Shown here piece by piece: positions 1-6,800 of a stretch of DNA of 24,355 nucleotides. Positions within the stretch are counted from its first letter, which is position 1, and every line of letters begins with the position of its first letter. The DNA lies in the NCBI GenBank assembly GCA_049647245.1, contig JBARXH010000151.1, positions 1 through 24,355 on the forward strand, given 5' to 3'. Under the pieces are notes generated by a model, which was not told the DNA's origin, did no database searches, and worked only from the letters and a program-made list of their open reading frames with translations. The position numbers and the translations under genes were made by a program. This stretch comes from Litorimonas sp049647245. Lineage in GTDB: Bacteria > Pseudomonadota > Alphaproteobacteria > Caulobacterales > Maricaulaceae.

Positions 1-753
1 GTCCTCGGCGCAGCGGGCGGGAGCGAGGGCTGGGCCCTTGGCGCGGGGAGCATCCCGCGGCGGCCGGAGACGGTCGTCATGTCCGGAGATGGGCGGCGCA
101 CGGCAATTCCGCCACGCGCCCTCCCGCCGGATGGCCAGCGACCCGGCGGCAAGGGCTGTTGCGGACTATGCTATCCGTGGCCGCCGTCCTCGGTCCGCGA
201 ACCGCATCGGAGCGCAGGCTCCGGACGGGCCGCGCGCGCCTTTGACGGCGGTCGGGGAGCCTCCCTCGTCGCCTGAGACCGTGGCTTCGTCCGGACGGGA
301 GCAACGATGCGGACCGCGGAGCGAGCCGGACTCCTTCGCGCGGGCCTTCGCCTGTCGTCAATCGGTATCCTTTCCCTTCGCCATCGACGGCGAAAGGCCC
401 GCGCCCCGTGCCATCGGCTCCGGGACGAACGCGAAATAGACGGTCGGCCGAGGACGCGATGCCCGGCAGGACGTGGGCGGCTGCAAGAAATACAGTTGCT
501 CCATACATTCCGCTCAGGCCGACTTGATCGGCCTGTCCATATCCTGCGGTTTCGTCTGGACGATGACTTCGGGAGATGGGCTCGCCGATCAAGTCGGCGA
601 GAGCGGGAGTAGGTCCTCATTGCGGCTCGCATCGCCGCTCCGCGACGACGTTTCTGCATTCCGGACTCGATCCACACCGAAGGCCGCTTCGCTTGACCCA
701 CCGCATGACGCCGCGCTGTTCCTCCGCTATCCCTCCGCTCAGGAGGACACATC
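1..753. other. Long region with no supportable gene
   Basis: Several open frames cross this stretch on both strands, but their translations are dominated by Arg, Pro, Ser and Gly in the way out-of-frame GC-rich DNA usually is, and none matches a family I know. Two plus-strand frames enter from the window edge and stay open to stops near 276 and 439. The first 30 or so codons of the frame beginning at base 1 are coding-like in composition (GC at third positions about 90 percent), but this is lost further on. The tail of an upstream gene or a decayed gene is therefore possible but not shown. The clearest structure is the pair of hairpins at 515-601. The last 100 bases should hold the promoter of the 754 gene; I see no convincing -35/-10 pair. 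Confidence 0.55.
515..601. repeat. Paired mirror-image hairpins, REP/BIME-like intergenic element
   Basis: Hairpin A (515-535) has a perfect 8-bp stem, CAGGCCGA/TCGGCCTG, with loop CTTGA. Hairpin B (581-601) has a perfect 8-bp stem, CTCGCCGA/TCGGCGAG, with loop TCAAG. The loops are reverse complements of each other, and the 15-mer GCCGACTTGATCGGC (519-533) is the exact reverse complement of 584-598. The two units are separated by 45 bases. They could fold separately, pair with each other as one long stem, or interact loop to loop. Neither is followed by a T tract, so they do not look like terminators. Short palindromes around a CCGATCAAGTCGG core are, as I recall, dispersed in some alphaproteobacterial genomes, so a REP/BIME-type repeat is my inference. 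No second copy of the core was noticed in this window. Confidence 0.7.
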
Positions 754-1629
754 ATGACCGGACTGTTTCGCGCGCTCACTCTCACCCCGGCGGCGCTCGC
801 CCTTGCGGCCTGTGCCACGGCGGCCGACGTCGATGACTGGCCGGACCCGGCCTCGGACGCGGCCAATGGATGGACGCAGGACCGCTTCGACACCTGGGTC
901 GAGGCGCGCGCCGGTGCCCCCGTGCAGGTCGGGGCAGGCGAACCGGTTTACTGGTACAGCCAGGGAACGCTGCGCGCCTTTCCGGGCGGCGAGCTGCTCT
1001 ACAGGATCGAAGGCTACGACATCAGCAACGCCCGGCGCGTCAGCCCGACCAAGGCGGAGCAGTATTCGCGCAAGATCTACATCTACCGCGACGCCGAGAC
1101 CGGCGAAGTCGTGCGGGAGGTGGACGGCGAGACGGTGGACCCCATCGCCTACCCCTACCAGCTCATCACCTACGAGCTGAAAGAGGATGCGGAGGGCGAG
1201 GCCTATCTGGAGACCTTCGTCGAGCAGGGGGCGGAGCCGCGCGTGCAGCGCATCGGCCCCGGCACGGACATCACGGTGCGTCAGGTGGGCGAGCTGCAGC
1301 TCTACACCGCGCCGCTCTTCCTCGACTTCCCGCTGCCGGACGGGTCGCAATATGTCACCTTCGAGAACTACGACTTCGTCATCCCGGAGGAAGCCGATGA
1401 CGGGCCGGGCATGATCACCTTCATGCGCTACGGCCCCCTGCCCGGTTTCGCCGTGACCGATGACGGCAAGACGATGGGCGCGATGCACATGCAGACCTGG
1501 CGCATCGACGATTACGCGGACGTGCCCGCGAGCCTTCGCGACTATGTGGAGGCGAACCATCCGCTCTACGTGCGCCCGCCCGCGGACATGGACGCGATCC
1601 TGCGGCTGCAGGGGCGGATGGCGAAGTGA
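754..1629 (+). CDS. DUF1838-like predicted lipoprotein
   Basis: The protein has 291 residues. A short signal sequence ends in a lipobox, LAAC, with the lipidation cysteine at residue 20, so attachment to a membrane in the periplasm is likely. The mature part resembles DUF1838: it has the pattern EPVYWYSQGTLRAFPGG near residue 65, then a YRDAETGEV segment near residue 110 and a long beta-rich remainder. Function is unknown for the family. The start is set by a strong Shine-Dalgarno AGGAGG at 741-746, eight bases before ATG. The stop overlaps the next gene's GTG start by four bases, so the two are probably co-translated, and the run continues into trpFBA. No enzyme motif was recognised. The family name rests on remembered sequence pattern and is less certain than the lipoprotein call. 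Confidence 0.8.
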   Translation: MTGLFRALTLTPAALALAACATAADVDDWPDPASDAANGWTQDRFDTWVEARAGAPVQVGAGEPVYWYSQGTLRAFPGGELLYRIEGYDISNARRVSPTKAEQYSRKIYIYRDAETGEVVREVDGETVDPIAYPYQLITYELKEDAEGEAYLETFVEQGAEPRVQRIGPGTDITVRQVGELQLYTAPLFLDFPLPDGSQYVTFENYDFVIPEEADDGPGMITFMRYGPLPGFAVTDDGKTMGAMHMQTWRIDDYADVPASLRDYVEANHPLYVRPPADMDAILRLQGRMAK

Positions 1630-2435
1630 GCATAAGGCGCAGCTACATCGACGGCCCGTTCGGGCAGGTCCATATCCGGGACAGCGGGCCTGTTGCCGGG
1701 GGCAAGCGGCCTCTGGTCTGCCTGCACCAGTCGCCCAAGAGCGGGCGCGAGTTCGCCCGGATCCTGCCAGAGCTGGCAGAGAGCCGCCCCGTGGTCGCGA
1801 TCGACAGTCCAGGCCACGGCGAAAGCGACCTACCGCCGAAAGAGGCGGACGCGACGATCGAGAATTACGCACGCTCCGCCTGGGCGGTGGTGGACTCGCT
1901 CAAGCTCGGCCCGGTCGACCTGCTGGGCCACCACACCGGCGCCAAGGTCGCGACCGAGATGGCGTGGCAGCGGCCGGACGATGTCGGCGCGATCGTCATG
2001 GTCTCCGCCCTCGTCCTGACGCCCGAGGAGGTCGCCGCCTTCCAGGACCAGTTCCAGGAAATTCCGCTGGACGAGGCCGGAACGCGCTTCTCCACCATGT
2101 GGCGCAACTCGATCCAGCACCGCGGACCGGGCGTGTCGCTGGAGGACCTCGCGGCCAGCTTCGCGGAGAATTTGCGCGCGGGAGAGGCCTATGAGTGGGG
2201 GCACAAGGCGGCCTTCGCCTACAATGCCCACTTCCCCGAGCGCGTCGCCGCGCTGGACCACCGCATCACCGTGCTGAACCCCAAGGACATGCTGTACGAG
2301 CTGACCCCGCGCGTGGCGGATCTGCTCCGGAACGGCCGGATCGAGGACCATCCCGAATGGGGCTTCGGCTTCATGGATGCGGACACGAAGAATGCGGCTG
2401 CGGCGATCCTGGCCGCGCTGGACGCGGAGGGCTGA
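1626..2435 (+). CDS. Alpha/beta hydrolase-fold protein with His in place of the nucleophile Ser
   Basis: The protein has 269 residues and no signal peptide, so it is probably cytoplasmic. The fold is indicated by LVCLHQSP (oxyanion strand, about 30-37), DSPGHGESD (60-68) and the nucleophile elbow LLGHHTGA (99-106). In the elbow the standard G-x-S-x-G reads G101-H-H-T-G105, so residue 103, normally Ser, Asp or Cys, is His. A possible acid is D221 in NPKDML, and H242 sits where the catalytic His could lie. Close relatives with an HTGA elbow are, as I recall, annotated only as alpha/beta hydrolases; the reaction is unknown and may not be a serine-type hydrolysis. The start is GTG, overlapping the previous stop as GTGA. 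The gene lies between the DUF1838 lipoprotein and trpF. Confidence 0.85.
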   Translation: MSIRRSYIDGPFGQVHIRDSGPVAGGKRPLVCLHQSPKSGREFARILPELAESRPVVAIDSPGHGESDLPPKEADATIENYARSAWAVVDSLKLGPVDLLGHHTGAKVATEMAWQRPDDVGAIVMVSALVLTPEEVAAFQDQFQEIPLDEAGTRFSTMWRNSIQHRGPGVSLEDLAASFAENLRAGEAYEWGHKAAFAYNAHFPERVAALDHRITVLNPKDMLYELTPRVADLLRNGRIEDHPEWGFGFMDADTKNAAAAILAALDAEG

Positions 2436-2467
2436 CAAGAGTGGCGGCGCGGCCTAAGCGGCGCGCC

Positions 2468-3118
2468 ATGAAGACCAAGACCCTCGTCAAGATTTGCGGG
2501 CTGACCCGGCCGGAGGATGTGGCCGGCGCGATCCAGGCAGGCGCCGACTGGCTGGGCTTCGTGGTCGAGGCTGACTCGTCACGGCGGTTGAGCCTGGAGG
2601 CGGCCGCCGCGCTGACATCGCGTGTGCGCCGGACCTGTGTGGCTGTCACGGTCGATCCTGACGACCGGCTGGTCGATGCGCTGGTCATGGCGGGGTTCAC
2701 CCACATCCAGCTGCACGGCTCCGAGACGCTGGAGCGCGTGGCGGAGATCGAAGCCCGGTCCGGCATGACGGTCATCAAGGCCGTGGCCGTCTCGGACCCC
2801 GGGGATGTGAAGCAGGCCAGCACCCATAGCGGCGCGGCGGACTGGCTGCTGTTCGACGCCAAGCCGCCAAAGGGCGAGGCGCAACAGGGCGGGCACGGCA
2901 CCCGCTTCGACTGGGACGTGCTGCGCGGAGCCCCCTTGCCCGTGCGCTGGGGGCTGGCCGGCGGGTTGGGGCCCGACAATGTCGCCGACGCGGTCCGCGC
3001 CTTGCGCCCACCGCTTGTGGACGTCTCCTCTGGCGTGGAGGCCGCGCCCGGCATAAAGGACGCGACCCTGATGCGCGACTTCGTGCAGGCCGTGAGGGCG
3101 GAGACACAGAGTGCTTGA
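2468..3118 (+). CDS. trpF: Phosphoribosylanthranilate isomerase
   Basis: TrpF converts phosphoribosylanthranilate to CdRP, the third step of tryptophan synthesis from chorismate, in the cytoplasm. The 216-residue TIM-barrel protein opens with VKICGLTRPEDV, which carries the catalytic cysteine (C10). It has HIQLHG in the middle, LLFDAKPP with the catalytic aspartate, and the phosphate-binding GLAGGLGPDN and VDVSSGVE segments near the end. Length is normal. The start is uncertain: ATG 2468 fits the family N-terminus, but an in-frame GTG at 2441 lies ten bases after GGAGG (2426-2430) and would add nine residues. The 3' end overlaps trpB by eight bases, so translational coupling is likely. Confidence 0.96.
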   Translation: MKTKTLVKICGLTRPEDVAGAIQAGADWLGFVVEADSSRRLSLEAAAALTSRVRRTCVAVTVDPDDRLVDALVMAGFTHIQLHGSETLERVAEIEARSGMTVIKAVAVSDPGDVKQASTHSGAADWLLFDAKPPKGEAQQGGHGTRFDWDVLRGAPLPVRWGLAGGLGPDNVADAVRALRPPLVDVSSGVEAAPGIKDATLMRDFVQAVRAETQSA

Positions 3119-4337
3119 TACTACAAACGAGACTTTTCCCGACGAGCGGGGACGGTTCGGCGAGTTCGGCGGCCGGTTCGTGGCCGAGACGCTCATGCCC
3201 CCGATCCTGTCGCTGGAAGCCGCCTATCAGGATGCCAAGGCCGATCCGGACTTCCAGGCGGAGCTGGACGATTTCCTGACTCACTATGTCGGCCGCCCGT
3301 CCCCGCTATATTTCGCGGAGCGCCTGACCGAATACTCAGGCGGTGCGAAAATCTACTTCAAGCGCGACGAGCTGAACCATACGGGCGCGCACAAGATCAA
3401 CAATTGCATGGGCCAGCTGCTCCTCGCCAAGCGCATGGGCAAGCGCCGGATCATCGCCGAAACCGGCGCGGGACAGCACGGCGTCGCCACGGCCACGGTC
3501 GCTGCCCGGCTCGGCATGGAGTGCATCGTCTATATGGGCGCGGTCGATATCGTCCGGCAGAAGCCCAACGTCTTCCGGATGCGCCTGCTGGGCGCGGAAG
3601 TCCGGGCCGTGCATAGCGGGACGGCGACTCTCAAGGACGCGATGAACGAGGCGTTGCGCGACTGGGTCACCAATGTCGAGGATACTTTCTACTGCATTGG
3701 CACGGTCGCCGGACCGCACCCCTATCCGGCCATGGTGCGCGACTTCCAGGCCGTCATCGGTCACGAAGCCAAGGCGCAGATCCTGGAGCGCGAAGGGCGG
3801 TTGCCGGACGCGGTCGTGGCCTGCATCGGCGGCGGCTCCAACGCCATGGGGCTTTTCCATGCCTTCGTCCCGGACACGGATGTCCGCCTGATCGGTGTGG
3901 AAGCAGCCGGGCGCGGGGTCGATAGCGGGCTGCATGCTGCGTCGCTGACGGGGGGCAAGCCGGGCATCCTGCACGGCAATCGAACTTATCTGCTGCAGGA
4001 CCAGCACGGCCAGATCTCCGACGCCCACTCGATTTCGGCGGGCCTCGACTATCCCGGAATCGGACCGGAACATGCCTGGCTCCACGATACGGGCCGGGCG
4101 GAATATGTCAGCGCCACGGACGACGAAGCGCTGGAACACTTCCAGCTTTGCGCGAAGCTGGAGGGCATCCTGCCTGCACTCGAACCCAGCCATGCCCTGC
4201 CCCGTACGCTGGAGCTTGCGAAGGACGTGGGTCCGGACGGGCTGATCGTGATGAACATGTGCGGCCGCGGCGACAAGGACGTCTTCACCATCGCCGACGC
4301 GCTGGGCGAAGACATCAGCGAAGGAACCGAAGGATGA
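3111..4337 (+). CDS. trpB: Tryptophan synthase beta chain
   Basis: TrpB joins indole with serine to give tryptophan in the PLP-dependent half of the alpha2-beta2 synthase. The 408-residue protein shows the PLP-binding lysine in HTGAHKINN (K95), the catalytic glutamate in AETGAGQHG (E117), the PLP phosphate loop GGGSNAMG, and a C-terminal MCGRGDKD segment with the serine that contacts the PLP ring region in other members replaced by Cys-Gly context typical of the family. Length is usual for alphaproteobacterial TrpB. The start is GTG at 3111, with GGAGA six bases ahead and inside the end of trpF. The stop overlaps trpA as ATGA, fitting balanced production of the two subunits. Confidence 0.98.
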   Translation: MLDTTNETFPDERGRFGEFGGRFVAETLMPPILSLEAAYQDAKADPDFQAELDDFLTHYVGRPSPLYFAERLTEYSGGAKIYFKRDELNHTGAHKINNCMGQLLLAKRMGKRRIIAETGAGQHGVATATVAARLGMECIVYMGAVDIVRQKPNVFRMRLLGAEVRAVHSGTATLKDAMNEALRDWVTNVEDTFYCIGTVAGPHPYPAMVRDFQAVIGHEAKAQILEREGRLPDAVVACIGGGSNAMGLFHAFVPDTDVRLIGVEAAGRGVDSGLHAASLTGGKPGILHGNRTYLLQDQHGQISDAHSISAGLDYPGIGPEHAWLHDTGRAEYVSATDDEALEHFQLCAKLEGILPALEPSHALPRTLELAKDVGPDGLIVMNMCGRGDKDVFTIADALGEDISEGTEG

Positions 4338-5125
4338 GCGCGCGCTTGCAAGCCGTCTTCGCCAAGGACCGTCCGGCCTTCGTGGCCTATATCATGGGCG
4401 GTGACCCGGATTTACAGGCATCGCAGCGCGTAATGAGCGCTCTGCCTGGCGCGGGCGTCGACATCATCGAGCTGGGCTTTCCGTTCACCGATCCGATGGC
4501 GGACGGACCCGTCATCGAGGAAGCAGGAATCCGCGCAAGGCAGTCCGGAACGACGCTGCAGTCCGTGATCGGCATGGCCGCACGGTTTCGCGTGTCCGAT
4601 ACGGACACGCCGATCATCCTCATGGGCTATGCCAACCCGGTCTACCATATGGGCTACGCCGCCTTTGCGGAGGCCGCCGAGGCTGCAGGCGTGGACGGCG
4701 CCATCATCGTGGACCTCCCACCGGAGGAGGACGGACCGTTGCGCGCCGAGATGGACAAGCGCGGACGGTATCTCATCCGTCTAGCGACCCCGACGACGGA
4801 CGCGGCCCGCCTCCCCAAGGTCGTCGCCGGCAGTTCGGGCTTCGTCTACTATGTGAGCATGACCGGCGTGACGGGCGGAGCGCTCGAGCAGAGCGGTTCG
4901 GTCGCTGAGCAGGTCTCGCACGTTCGCGATGCGGCCCGGCTTCCTGTCGTCGTCGGCTTCGGCGTCAAGACGCCGGATCGCGCCGCCCAGATCGCCGAGG
5001 TCGCGGACGGGGTCGTGGTCGGAAGCGCCATCGTCAGAACCCTCCACGAAGACGGGGAAGACGCAGCCCTGGCCCTCGTTCGCAGTCTTGCGGAAGCCAC
5101 GCATGCAAAAAGCCGGAACCGTTAG
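4334..5125 (+). CDS. trpA: Tryptophan synthase alpha chain
   Basis: TrpA cleaves indole-3-glycerol phosphate to indole and glyceraldehyde 3-phosphate and passes indole to TrpB through the inter-subunit tunnel. The 263-residue TIM-barrel protein carries the two catalytic acids in IIELGFPFTDPMADGP (E46 and D57), the loop segment ATPTTDAARLP, and the phosphate-binding VGFGVKTPD and VVVGSAIV motifs. It is complete. The ATG lies in the last codons of trpB (ATGA overlap). The final codons and stop fall inside a hairpin (5112-5136) that is oriented as a terminator for the opposite strand. No trp leader or attenuator is visible in front of the run. Confidence 0.98.
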   Translation: MSARLQAVFAKDRPAFVAYIMGGDPDLQASQRVMSALPGAGVDIIELGFPFTDPMADGPVIEEAGIRARQSGTTLQSVIGMAARFRVSDTDTPIILMGYANPVYHMGYAAFAEAAEAAGVDGAIIVDLPPEEDGPLRAEMDKRGRYLIRLATPTTDAARLPKVVAGSSGFVYYVSMTGVTGGALEQSGSVAEQVSHVRDAARLPVVVGFGVKTPDRAAQIAEVADGVVVGSAIVRTLHEDGEDAALALVRSLAEATHAKSRNR

Positions 5126-5136
5126 ACGGCTCCGGC
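5107..5136 (-). terminator. Rho-independent terminator read on the minus strand
   Basis: On the minus strand a stem GCCGGA/TCCGGC, continued after one mismatch by CCG/CGG around loop TCTAA, is followed at once by five T (5111-5107). This is the second and stronger-looking stop for the DUF2141 gene transcribed leftward. The hairpin covers the trpA stop codon, so terminator and coding sequence overlap. On the plus strand no T run follows it, so it would not be a classical terminator for the trp genes. Confidence 0.65.
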
Positions 5137-5157
5137 GTAACTTACCCGAACGCGGTT

Positions 5158-5182
5158 CTCCGAGGGGGAAACCCACTCGGAG
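5158..5182. other. Hairpin between convergent genes
   Basis: A perfect 7-bp stem, CTCCGAG (5158-5164) and CTCGGAG (5176-5182), encloses an 11-base loop. It is the middle one of three consecutive hairpins between trpA and the DUF2141 gene. It has no T run on either side, so it may protect the 3' end of the trp message or help stop transcription with its neighbours; that role is inferred. Confidence 0.5.
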
Positions 5183-5183
5183 C

Positions 5184-5220
5184 AAAAGGTAGCGGCTCGT
5201 CCTATAGGCGGGCCGCTACC
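5184..5220 (-). terminator. Rho-independent terminator of the DUF2141 gene
   Basis: The arms GGTAGCGGC (5188-5196) and GCCGCTACC (5212-5220) form a perfect 9-bp stem that extends inward with further pairs and G-T wobbles to a small loop. On the minus strand it is followed by TTTT (5187-5184). It lies 14 bases beyond the stop of the minus-strand DUF2141 gene. On the plus strand only a weak TTT follows nearby, but the stem could still mark the end of the trp transcript. Confidence 0.75.
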
Positions 5221-5234
5221 AGCGTTTCTGGGTC

Positions 5235-5705
5235 TCAGCTTTCCGGATAGATCATCTCGATCTCGACCGATGTGCCGAAGTTTGGCACGGACACGCTCGC
5301 TTCCGCGAAAGAGGGCGACGTGCCGCGCGGGATCGTTCCGGACGATCCCCACCCGTCCATGACCTGATAGTCCGACGTCATGCTGAACCGGCCATCATCG
5401 TCCAGATCGTGCCAGACCGTCACGGCATAGTCGCCGCTTTCGGGCACGGAGAAGGTCTGCGTGAACGTACCGTCCTGCGTCGACGTCACGATCCCGCCCG
5501 TGCCCTTCATCGACCGGTAGTCGGTCTCGGTCTGGATCGACACGTAAAACGGGACCGTCCCGGCTCGCACGCCGTGGAACGTGATTTCCACGGGGACTTC
5601 CGTCGAAGCGACGCTCGAGGCAGGCGCGTCTGCCGCATGGGCCGTTGCCACGCCTCCTACGAGGGCAAAAGTCAGGCCGAAGGCTTTGAGGTTCGATGCA
5701 ATCAT
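5235..5705 (-). CDS. DUF2141 family exported protein
   Basis: The protein has 156 residues. An N-terminal signal peptide (hydrophobic core about 9-20, probable cleavage after AHA at residue 24) sends it to the periplasm or outside. The mature part is a beta-sandwich-like DUF2141 domain: PESGDYAVTVWHDLDDDGRF contains the acidic DxDxDG-type segment typical of the family, followed by a GWGSSG motif and a P-SF-EA segment. Function is not established. The start is ATG 5705 with AAAGGAG about seven bases upstream. The gene is divergent from the membrane protein at 5803, with two palindromic operators between them, and ends at a clear terminator (5184-5220). Control by the regulator at 6406 is a reasonable inference. 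Confidence 0.88.
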   Translation of the reverse strand: MIASNLKAFGLTFALVGGVATAHAADAPASSVASTEVPVEITFHGVRAGTVPFYVSIQTETDYRSMKGTGGIVTSTQDGTFTQTFSVPESGDYAVTVWHDLDDDGRFSMTSDYQVMDGWGSSGTIPRGTSPSFAEASVSVPNFGTSVEIEMIYPES

Positions 5706-5726
5706 ATCAGTCTCCTTTCGTGTTAT

Positions 5727-5787
5727 GTTTGCAATTCAAACTTGACTGCGCAGAAAACTGTTGTCAAGAGTAGTTTGTATCGCAAAC
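5727..5787. promoter_or_regulatory. Divergent control region with two GTTTG-N5-CAAAC operators
   Basis: Two perfect inverted repeats of the same form, GTTTG-N5-CAAAC, lie at 5727-5741 and 5773-5787, with centres 46 bp apart. Between them are two -35-like boxes facing away from each other: TTGACT (5742-5747) for the plus-strand membrane protein and TTGACA (minus strand, 5767-5762) for the DUF2141 gene. The matching -10 boxes are poor. Each palindrome falls about where the -10/start region of one promoter would be. The arrangement suggests repression of both genes by one dimeric regulator, most simply the winged-helix protein encoded at 6406-6717. The repeats are seen directly; the regulator assignment is inference. 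Confidence 0.75.
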
Positions 5788-5802
5788 CTTAGGAGACGAG
5801 AC

Positions 5803-6402
5803 ATGACAAACGAGACCCTCATAAAGGACCTCGAGGCCGCGTCGGCCATTGCGCGTTCGGCGGAAGCGTCGCCGCTTCTGGGCAAACCCTTCAGCCTGAT
5901 GTGGGGTCTTTTGCTGACCCTTGTGCTGGGTCTGCAATATACGCTGCTGGAGCAGATCATCACCGCTCCGCTCTACTGGATCGCTGTGCTCTGGATCGCT
6001 TTCGGCGTCATCGGAGGGATCGGTAATGTCGTCATCGGCCGACGGCAGGATGCCATGGCCGGGTCGAACTCCACAGGAAACAAGGTCGAGAATTCCGTCT
6101 GGATCATGTTCGCCGCCGTCATGGCGACGGCGTTTCTCGCGGCCATCGCCTCGATCGTCCTGGGCCTTCAGGACCAGACCGTATGGGGCCTGATCGTCGT
6201 GTTCGGCTTCCTGGGCCAAGGCTTGGCGTATGGAACCACGACCCGGATTCAGTCGTCGGGCATCGTGACGTTCTCGGGCATCGCAGCTCTGATCGCCGGG
6301 GCTGTCGCCCTGACGGTCCATGACAAGACGACCGTCTATCTCGTAGGCGCGATCGGCAGCTTCGTCGCGCTCGTGGTTCCGTCCCTGCTGCGCAAGGGCT
6401 GA
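5803..6402 (+). CDS. Multi-pass membrane protein of unknown function, paired with a regulator
   Basis: The protein has 199 residues. After a polar N-terminus of about 28 residues come roughly six hydrophobic segments (about 33-47, 57-75, 98-118, 125-140, 154-170 and 176-195), so it sits in the inner membrane. No family motif was recognised. The start is ATG 5803 with AGGAGA at 5791-5796; a longer reading from upstream would run through the operator and lacks a ribosome site. The winged-helix gene begins three bases after its stop, so the pair forms a two-gene unit. Such membrane-protein plus small wHTH pairs are common in bacteria, but their substrates or signals are usually unknown. Confidence 0.85.
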   Translation: MTNETLIKDLEAASAIARSAEASPLLGKPFSLMWGLLLTLVLGLQYTLLEQIITAPLYWIAVLWIAFGVIGGIGNVVIGRRQDAMAGSNSTGNKVENSVWIMFAAVMATAFLAAIASIVLGLQDQTVWGLIVVFGFLGQGLAYGTTTRIQSSGIVTFSGIAALIAGAVALTVHDKTTVYLVGAIGSFVALVVPSLLRKG

Positions 6403-6405
6403 GCC

Positions 6406-6717
6406 ATGACGGACGAACCCGACTTCGACCTGACGGCCATAGACGAAGTCATCCACGGGCGCCTGCGGCTCGGCGTGATGGCCTATCTCTCGGCCGTCTC
6501 GCCCGCGAGCTTCCCGGAGCTGCGCGACAAGACCGACGCCACGAACGGCAATCTGTCGACCCACCTGACCAAGCTGGAGTCCGCAGGCTATGTCCGGCAG
6601 GAAAAGGGCTTTAAAGGCAAGCGCCCGCAGACGCTTGTCCACCTGACGCCGGAAGGGCGGTCCGCATGGATCGGCTATCTCGACGCCATGAAACGGCTGC
6701 TCAGCCAGTCTGGCTGA
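6406..6717 (+). CDS. Winged-helix transcriptional regulator (HTH_34-like)
   Basis: The protein has 103 residues, almost all one winged-helix DNA-binding domain. ELRDKTDATNGNLSTHLTKLESAGYV (about 37-62) is the helix-turn-helix, followed by a basic wing around EKGFKGKRPQTLVHLT and a final helix LDAMKRLL. This is the pattern of the small MarR/ArsR-like regulators grouped as PF13601. No ligand domain is present. The start is ATG 6406 with AAGGG upstream in the end of the membrane-protein gene. The two GTTTG-N5-CAAAC palindromes in front of the upstream gene are the natural candidate binding sites, which would give autoregulation of the pair and control of the divergent DUF2141 gene. Confidence 0.9.
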   Translation: MTDEPDFDLTAIDEVIHGRLRLGVMAYLSAVSPASFPELRDKTDATNGNLSTHLTKLESAGYVRQEKGFKGKRPQTLVHLTPEGRSAWIGYLDAMKRLLSQSG

Positions 6718-6728
6718 CACAGACGCAT

Positions 6729-6767
6729 GAAGACCGCCTCATCGAGAATGTGGGGCGGTCTTCGCTT
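6729..6767 (+). terminator. Rho-independent-like terminator after the regulator gene
   Basis: A perfect 10-bp stem, GAAGACCGCC (6729-6738) and GGCGGTCTTC (6754-6763), extends inward by a wobble and one more pair. It is followed by GCTTT. It lies 11 bases after the regulator stop and separates the membrane protein/regulator unit from the oxidoreductase gene. The T run is short, so efficiency is uncertain. Confidence 0.7.
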
Positions 6768-6800
6768 TACGCACGCGGTCAGGATTGGCAGAGGCGGCCC

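Noticed and set aside
374..397. Small hairpin TTCGCC-N6-GGCGAA in the first region
   Set aside because: Short stem, no T run on either side and no gene end nearby, so no role could be supported.
171..893. A 240-codon minus-strand open frame across the first region and the start of the DUF1838 gene
   Set aside because: Its translation is rich in Arg, Ser and Pro with no recognisable motif, it overlaps a well-supported gene, and it has no ribosome site.
5761..5802. An upstream start for the membrane protein at 5761
   Set aside because: It would translate through the second operator and lacks a ribosome site, whereas ATG 5803 follows AGGAGA.
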